NCBI RefSeq assembly: GCF_037176765.1 | Contig: NC_090034.1 | Location: forward strand, 4,250,375 to 4,314,374 | Length of the DNA: 64,000 nucleotides | Reading direction: 5' to 3' | Source of the DNA: Anolis sagrei | Lineage: Eukaryota; Chordata; Lepidosauria; Squamata; Anolidae | Part shown: positions 58,016-64,000 of the stretch, piece by piece | Layout of the letters: each line of letters opens with the position of its first letter | Position numbering within the stretch: the stretch's first letter is position 1 | Translations under genes and position numbers: made by a program | The notes under the pieces: generated by a model | The model's database searches: none | Seen by the model: the letters and a program-made list of their open reading frames with translations, nothing else | What the model was told of the DNA's origin: nothing

Positions 58016-58582
58016 ATCTAGGGAAGTAATGCTACCCCTCTATTCCGCTTTGGTTAGACCACATCTGGAATATTGTGTCCAGTTCTGGGCACCACAATTC
58101 AAGAGAGATATTGACAAGCTGGAATGTGTCCAGAGGAGAGCGACTAAAATGATAAAAGGTCTGGAGAACAAGCCCTATGAGGAGCAGCTTAAGGAGCTGG
58201 GCATGTTTAGCCTGAAGAAGAGAAGGCTGAGAGGAGATATGATAGCCATGTATAAATATGTGAGAGGAAGCCACAGGGAGGAGGAGGGAGCAAGCTTGTT
58301 TTCTGCTTCCCTGGAGACTAGGACGTGAAACAATGGCTTCAAACTACAAGAGAGGAGATTCCATCTGAACATTGGGAAGAACTTCCTGACTGTGAGAGCC
58401 GTTCAACAGTGCAACTCTCTGCCCCGGAGTGTGGTGAAGCTCCTTCTTTGGAATCTTTTAAACAGAGGCTGGATGGCCATCTGTCAGGGGTGATTTGAAT
58501 GCAATATTCCTACTTCTTGGCAGAATGGGCTTGGACTGGATGATGGCCCAGGAGGTCTCTTCCAACTCTTTGATTCTATGAT
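58016..58582 (+). mobile_element. CR1 LINE 3' end inserted into the PLE
   Basis: Encodes '[20 protein letters not shown]', '[20 protein letters not shown]', ends 'ccaactctttgattctatga'. PLE minus-sense text ('tcctgcagaggtgagaggat') resumes at 58583. Confidence 0.9.
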
Positions 58583-58930
58583 CCTGCAGAGGTGAGAGGA
58601 TCCCTCTTGTCCTTTGCTGAACGGAGCATTGGTTGGATTTTCTTGGTGGGTCTGTAGATTGTTTGTATGTTGTGTTTCCTCATCAGCTTCCCTCTGTGGT
58701 CAGTGGGTCCCTTGATGTCTGGCAAGAACACTTTCCCTCTGGGTGGATCTTGACTCTCGTGGCTTCTTCTCGGTTGTCTTGCAGCTCTTCTGATGTCTGA
58801 GGTGGAGTCTCCATTGGCCTGGAGAGCCCAGCTGAGGTGGTTCAGTTCATCTTGGAGGAGGTGGGCTTCGCAGATTCTTTTTGCATGGTCTGCCAAGGAT
58901 TTAATGGTGTGTTGGCACCATGCGTTTAAT
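58583..58930 (-). mobile_element. Penelope-like element part 2 (linker region)
   Basis: Minus-strand frame 58962-58576 reads 'RICEAHLLQDELNHLSWALQ', 'KVFLPDIKGPTDHRGKLMRK', 'HNIQTIYRPTKKIQPMLRSA', upstream of the endonuclease motif. Confidence 0.8.
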
Positions 58931-59545
58931 AGGGACCACCAAACGCAGAGTGGCCCAAACACGAATCAAGGAACATGAAAGGCACTGCAGACTCCTTCAA
59001 CCAGAGAAGTCAGCCATAGCAGAGCACCTGATGAACCAACCTGGACACAGCATATTATTTGAGAACACAGAAATGCTGGACCACTCTCACAACCACCATG
59101 TCAGACTACACAGAGAAGCCATTGAGATCCACAAGCATGTGGACAATTTCAACAGAAAGGAAGAGACCATGAAAATGAACAAAATCTGGCTACCAGTATT
59201 AAAAAACTCTAAAATTACAACAGCAAAACAGCAGAGAGGAAACAACCAGGCACATCTTAACACCTCTCAACAAAAGATTTTCCCAGGCTCAGCCAGGCCT
59301 TCAAATGCTAATGAAGGTGGTCAGTTGAAACATTCCCACCTAGCTCCAGCAGACATGAGTCCTTTGTCCCTCCCTGGTCATTCCACAGATATATAAACCC
59401 ATTGTCCTATTTCCAACAGACCTCACTACCTCTGAGGATGCTTACCATAGATGCAGGAGAAACGTCAGGAGAGAATGCCTCTAGAACATGGCTCTATAGC
59501 CCGAAAAAACCCACAAGAACCTAGTGATTCCTGCCATGAAAGCCT
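58931..59545 (+). mobile_element. Penelope-like element, plus-sense endonuclease end and terminus
   Basis: Frame 58920-59396: 'VAQTRIKEHERHCRLLQPEK', 'SAIAEHLMNQPGHSILFENT', 'REAIEIHKHVDNFNRKEETM', then the plus-sense terminus with a hammerhead-like core at about 59429-59467 and the end 'gtgattcctgccatgaaagc'. Confidence 0.8.
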
Positions 59546-60330
59546 TTGACAATACTAGGTGTGAATGTTTCAACTGACCTTGATTTTTAGCATTTGATGG
59601 CCTGACAGTGCCTGGAGCAAACTTTTGTTGAGAGGTGATTCGCTGTCCCTGATTGTTTCCTCTCTTTTGTTTTGCTGTTGTAATTTTAGAGTTTTTTAAT
59701 ACTGGTAGCCAGATTTTGTTCATTTTTATGGTTTCCTCCTTTCTGTTGAAATTGTCCACCTGCTTGTGGATTTCAATGGCTTCTCTGTGTAGCCTGACCT
59801 GGTGGTTGTTGGTGTGGTCCAGCATTTCTGTGTTCTCCAATAAAATGCTGTGTCCAGGCTGGTTCATCAGGTGCTCTGCTATGGCTGACTTCTCTGGTTG
59901 AAGGAGTCTGCAGTGCATTCCATGTTCCTTGATTCGTGTTTGGTGGTCCCTATGTAGACTTGTCCACAGCTGCTTGTTACACACCTAGCTCCAGCAGACA
60001 AGAGTCCTTTCTCCCACCCTGGTCATTCCACAGAGAGGAAACAAACAAGGACATCTAATCACCTCTCAACAAAAGTTTGCTCCAGGCACTGTCAGGCCAT
60101 TATATGCCAATCAAGGTGGTCAGTGGAAACATTCACACCTAGCTCCAGCAGACAAGAGTCCTTTGTCTCACCCTGGTCATTCCACAGATATAGAAACCCA
60201 TTTTCCTAGTTCCAACAGACCTCGCTACCTCTGAGGATGCTTGCCATAGATGCAGGCAAAACGTCAGGAGAAATCCCTCTAGAACATGGCCATATAGCCC
60301 GAAAAAACCCAGAAGAACCTACTAAACATG
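59546..60330. mobile_element. Penelope-like element, inverted again
   Basis: 59565-59984 is minus-sense with the endonuclease end (frame 59984-59481: 'TRIKEHGMHCRLLQPEKSAI', 'AEHLMNQPGHSILLENTEML'); 59985-60330 is a plus-sense terminus. With the previous pieces this is a chain of head-to-head and tail-to-tail copies. Confidence 0.8.
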
Positions 60331-60584
60331 AGTTCTGTTGCAGTGATGCCACCATAGACAGAAGATGGGTTGACCATCCCTTCTTCCCTCTGAAGCAGCC
60401 ACCCCACGGCCATATAGCCCGAAAAAACCCACAACAATTTTAGCCAATGTTTTAACTGTGTGTATCTTGTTATGCATTATTTTAATAGTATTGTGTTTTA
60501 TCTCTAACCGTATTTTACCCTTCCAAAAAGGAGAATTTGGTAATACATCTGTTATTATTATTACTATTCTAACTTAACAAGAGG
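60331..60584. other. No gene seen
   Basis: Contains a short PLE scrap at about 60410-60437 ('catatagcccgaaaaaaccc') and a LINE-tail-like (ATT)n at about 60552. Confidence 0.5.
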
Positions 60585-60717
60585 GCCAACCAAGGGCAAG
60601 ATGGATGGATGGCATCCTTGAAGTGACTGGATTGACCTTGAAGGAGCTGGGGGTGGTGAGGACTGGTCCATGAGGTCACGAAGAGTCTGAGATGACTGAA
60701 CGAATGAAGAACAACAT
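60585..60717 (+). mobile_element. BovB LINE 3' end
   Basis: 'gatggatggatggcatcctt gaagtgactgg' to 'gagatgactgaacgaatgaa'; like 52208-52349, with an internal deletion after 'gggggtggtgagg'. Confidence 0.85.
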
Positions 60718-60742
60718 TCTAACATAACATTTTGGATTTCAG

Positions 60743-63296
60743 GCAATGGCTGTGTAATCGAAGGACAAAGGGAAGAAAGGCAACGTCATGATGGCTGTGC
60801 AGCTGGTATCCCGTCGCTTCTTAGAAGTTTTCGGTCCTTGGGTATCTACTCATTCCAGATTCTCTTCCATTTCAAAGAACTGCTTACTACTCAGGTTTCT
60901 GGGCCTAAGAACTTTCAGCTCCTCTCCAGCACTTTGCAAGTTACATAACAGAGACTTGGGAAAGGAACTACCTGCCAACTCCTCTGAAGCCATTCTGAAA
61001 CAGGAGCCTGATGATGATGATGATGGTGATGAAGGCAGCTTCGGGACACTGTCCCAAAAATTCTCGAATAGACGGTTTTTCCGAAAAGCAACACCAGAAT
61101 TCTACAACTTACAGCTCCAAATGGAGGGAAAGGAAGAGGATGAGCCGCAACCGAAACCCCGCCACGGTCCCAAGAATACTCCATATTGGTATTTCTTGCA
61201 ATGCAAAGCCTTGATAAAGAACAATAAGGTCATTTCCTTACAAGTATATTTAATTACAAGGATCAGGTGGGAGGGGGGAAAAAATGTATGCCAGCATCTT
61301 GGGAAAGTTGTCCCTAGTAGGGATGATGATAGTTGTTGTTTATTTACTTCATTTATATACCGCTTTTCTCAGCCCTCGGGCAACTCAAAGCGGTTAACAA
61401 TAGCAAAAATTCAGTTAAAAAACTAATCAAATAATAACATAATAAACTGTTAAACATCAATATAACATCTCATTAGCGTCTCAAGTAAAATCAAGATCCA
61501 ATCTCATCATTCGTTGTTCCGTATTCCTATATTCATTACACTGACTATTCAAATGCCTGCTTGAACAACCAGGTCTCCACTTTCCTCCGAAATGCCTATA
61601 GAGAGGGTGCCGATCTAATTTCTGTAGGAAGGGCGTTCCACAGCTGAGGGGCCACCACTGAGAAGGCCCTGTCTCTCGTCCCCACCAGACGTACCTGTGA
61701 GGCAGGTGGGACCGAGAGCAGGGCCTCTCCAGATTATCTCCAGATATACTCGAGTATAAGCTGACCCGAATATAATCCGAGACACCAAATTTTACCAAAT
61801 TTTGCTTATGTATCCCTCCAAAAATATTATAGTAAAATAATAAATGTAATAATAACAATAATAAAGTAAAATAATAAATGCAATAATAATAATAGCAGTA
61901 TGTGTGAAAAAGATCTTGGAGTCCTCGTGGACAACAATTTAAACATGAGCCAGGAATGTGATGTGGCGGCAAAAAAAGCCAATGGGATTTTGGCCTGCAT
62001 CAAGAGGAGCATAGTGTCTAGATCTAAGGAAGTCATGCTCCCCATGCTCTATTCCGCTTTGGTTATACCACTTTACCTGGAATATTGTGTCCAATTCTGG
62101 GCACCACAATTCAAGAGAGATATTGACAAGCTGGAATGTGTCCAGAGGAGGGCGACTCAAATGATCAAGGGTCTGGAGAACAAGCCCTATGAGGAGCGGC
62201 TTAAGGAGCTGGGCATGTTTAGCCTGAAGAAAAGGCTGAGAGGAGACATGATGAGGGCCATGTATAAATATGTGAGAGGAAGCCACAGGGAGGAGGAGGG
62301 AGCAAGCTTGTTTTCTGCTTCCCTGGAGACTAGGATGCAATGGAACAATGGCTTCAAACTACAAGAGAGAAGATTCCACCTGAACATGAGGAAGAACTTC
62401 CTGATTGTGAGAGCCGTTCAGCAGTGGAACTCTCTGCTCTGGAGTGTGGTGGAGGCTCTTTCTTTGGAGGCTTTTAAACAGAGGCTGGATGGCCATCTGT
62501 CGGGGGTGATTTGAATGTGATTTTCCTGCTTCTTGGCAGAATGGGGTTGGACTGGATGGCCCATGAGGTCTCTTCCAACTCTTTGATTCTATGATAAGTG
62601 TAATAATAATAAATAGAGTAAAATAACAAATGTAATAAAAACAATAATAATAGCAGAGTGAAATAATAAAAAAAACCTTAGCTTGAGTATAAGCCGAGAG
62701 GGAATTTTTGAGCCTAAATAAAGGGCTGAAAAACTGGGCTTATATTTGAGTATATACAGTACATCCTGCCCTTCTCACCTTGAAGGGCACTCAGGGTGGC
62801 TTACATACGTAGTATTGTTCCATGCTCAAACAACAACAAAAGCAATTAAACAATAATTTAAAACAACATTAAACAACATGTGTAAACATTAGATGACTAT
62901 TGCGCATAGATCCAAAACAAGATAATCATATTCATCAATCCAGGGTCAATTCCAATTGCACAGATAATTATGCTGAGCCAAATGCTTGCTCCCAAAGCCA
63001 AGTTTTCACTTGTTTGCTAAATGACAGGAGGAAAGGGGCTGATAAATAGGACAATAATAGTTGGCTAGATTAAAAATGTTGTATTCAGAAATTATATATT
63101 TATAATATCACTTCCTGTAGGACGCCTTCTCACTGTTGTTCCCTCTTCTCTGTAGTTGAAAGAAGCCCTGGATCTGTTTGAGACACAGATGCTGAAGGAA
63201 GAGCGCGTCTTCCCAGAAGAGAGCAACTACACAGTGCTGATTGGTGGCTGCGGCAGGGTGGGATACCTGAAGAAGGCCTTCAAGCTCTACGACGAT
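60743..63296 (+). CDS. PTCD1: PTCD1, 5' part (two coding exons)
   Basis: Mitochondrial matrix pentatricopeptide-repeat protein, linked in mammals to mitochondrial tRNA-Leu handling and 16S rRNA/ribosome maturation. Coding exon 60788-61228 (147 codons) has an Arg/Ser-rich mitochondrial presequence (residues 1-55, ending '[11 protein letters not shown]'), an acidic run from a GAT repeat (DDDDDGDE, about 75-82), the family block '[20 protein letters not shown]' and '[18 protein letters not shown]'. Exon 63156-63296 (47 codons) continues '[20 protein letters not shown]' '[20 protein letters not shown]' AFKLYDD, the first PPR motif. Both junctions are phase 0. Two tandem ATGs (60788, 60791); the second has the better context. 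A 3-codon upstream frame ATGGCTGTGTAA lies at 60746-60757. About 500 residues lie beyond the window. Confidence 0.93.
60788..61228 (+). CDS. PTCD1: PTCD1 first coding exon
   Basis: Acceptor at 60741-60742 ('ttttggatttcag'), 45-nt 5' UTR, ATG at 60788, donor GTCATT at 61229. The donor is weak outside the GT. Confidence 0.9.
61330..61740 (-). mobile_element. L2-like LINE 3' end
   Basis: Reversed 'ctcgggcaactcaaagcggt' tail (61375) and coding text '[17 protein letters not shown]'-like (gggccaccactgagaaggcc ctgtctctcg) at about 61620-61710. In PTCD1 intron. Confidence 0.75.
61745..62762. mobile_element. TIR-type MITE split by CR1
   Basis: 'atactcgagtataagctgac' at 61745 and 'gcttatatttgagtatatac' at 62740 are inverted ends; the inside is TAATAA-rich. 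CR1 occupies 61905-62597. The TIR and TA-rich ends suggest a Tc1/mariner-type MITE, not proven. Confidence 0.5.
61905..62597 (+). mobile_element. CR1 LINE 3' end, longest copy
   Basis: Frame 61900-62514 (204 codons) reads '[20 protein letters not shown]', '[20 protein letters not shown]', '[20 protein letters not shown]', '[15 protein letters not shown]' and stops properly. 3' end 'ctctttgattctatga'. Confidence 0.9.
62763..63060 (-). mobile_element. L2-like LINE 3' end
   Basis: 'atcctgcccttctcaccttg aagggcactcagg' reversed L2-like tail, then A-rich text. Confidence 0.65.
63156..63296 (+). CDS. PTCD1: PTCD1 second coding exon
   Basis: Acceptor 'ccctcttctctgtag', donor GTAAAT. 141 nt, codes the first PPR repeat. 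Confidence 0.93.
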
Positions 63297-63373
63297 GTAA
63301 ATACTCAAGACCAGACTTCTTCTTCCATTAAGGAGTGATCTGCTGTTGTGCAGAGTGTACTAATGTCACTAAT

Positions 63374-63845
63374 GTATTGTCGAAGGCTTTCATGGCCGGA
63401 ATCACTGGGTTGTTGTAGTTTTTTCCGGGCTATATGGCCATGGTCTAGAGGCATTTTCTCTTGACGTTTCACCTGCATCTATGGCAAGCATCCTCAGAGG
63501 TAGTAGGAAGTAGGAAAAAGGGTTTATATATCTGTGGAATGACCAGGGTGGGACAAAGGACTCTTGTCTGCTGGAGCATGTTTCAACTGACTACCTTGAT
63601 TAGCATTTATTGGCTTGGAAGTGCCTGGGGGGAATCTTTTGTTGAGAGTGATTTGATGTGCCTGATTGTTTACTCTCTGTTGTTTTGCTGTTGTAATTTT
63701 TGAGTTTTTTAATACTGGTAGCCAGATTTTGTTCATTCTCATGGTTTCTTCCTTTCTGTTAAAATTGTCCACATGCTTGGGGATGTCGATGGCTTCTCTG
63801 TGTAGTCTGACATGGTGGTTGTGAGAGTGGTCCAGCATTTTTATT
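63374..63845 (-). mobile_element. Penelope-like element 3' part
   Basis: Minus-sense terminus from 'attgtcgaaggctttcatgg' (63376) through 'tctgtggaatgaccagggtg', then ORF end 'MLDHSHNHHVRLHREAIDIP' 'KHVDNFNRKEETMRMNKIWL'. It begins 80 bp after PTCD1 exon 2. Confidence 0.8.
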
Positions 63846-64000
63846 GATTTTGTTGTATAAAGTGACTGTTTAATTGTTATAATTGCTGTATACATGTTTT
63901 ATCCATTGTTTATGTTTATGTTGGCATCGAATTGTGCCTTTTGTAAGCCGCCCTGAGTCCCCTCTCGGGGGTTGAGAAGGGCGGGGTAGAAATTCGTGAA
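63846..64000 (+). mobile_element. L2-like LINE 3' tail, cut by window end
   Basis: 'ttgtaagccgccctgagtcc cctctcggggg' and 'agggcggggtagaaattcg'. Confidence 0.7.

Overview
The window is nuclear DNA from a vertebrate, most likely a squamate reptile and probably an iguanian lizard (Anolis-like). Three spliced host genes, BovB, CR1, L2-like, RTE-like and R4/Dong-like LINEs, tRNA-headed SINEs, hAT and mariner DNA elements, and many Penelope-like elements (PLEs) lie together. The species is inferred from this repeat mix, not from a search.

Host genes. (1) ATP5MF (ATP synthase subunit f), + strand, four coding exons between 24928 and 32660, intact 89-codon frame, behind a GC-rich promoter with five NRF-1-like palindromes. 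(2) CPSF4 (CPSF30, mRNA 3'-end processing), - strand, eight coding exons between 56238 and 38605; the exons add up to exactly 810 nt (269 aa plus stop), with all splice phases matching. (3) The 5' part of PTCD1 (mitochondrial pentatricopeptide protein), + strand, two coding exons at 60788-61228 and 63156-63296; the rest lies beyond the window. The order ATP5MF > < CPSF4, PTCD1 > matches the arrangement I know from human 7q22, with CPSF4 and PTCD1 divergent. Between them sits an unusual array of 17 CCAAT boxes spaced about 50 bp apart.

Layout. 1-24.5 kb: no host gene recognised; nested transposons and four tandem arrays (mariner-derived 120-bp repeat at 2.4-4.2 kb, about 35-bp minisatellite at 10.9-13.4 kb, palindromic 155-bp repeat at 13.5-14.2 kb, about 107-bp repeat at 18.1-19.3 kb). 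24.5-32.8 kb: ATP5MF, with a 171-bp array filling much of intron 1. 32.8-36.2 kb: convergent intergenic space with repeats and a lone LTR. 36.2-56.2 kb: CPSF4, its probable 3' UTR carrying PLE-derived inverted repeats and its introns full of LINEs, SINEs, LTRs and MITEs. 56.2-57.3 kb: shared promoter. 57.3-60.7 kb: PLE cluster with a CR1 insertion. 60.7-64 kb: PTCD1 start.

Many insertions can be dated relative to each other because their target-site duplications are still readable: 8 bp for hAT elements, 5 bp for LTRs, 11-16 bp for PLEs, and 9, 12 and 35 bp for LINEs. The PLE terminal repeats carry a hammerhead-ribozyme-like core and usually occur as head-to-head inverted pairs.
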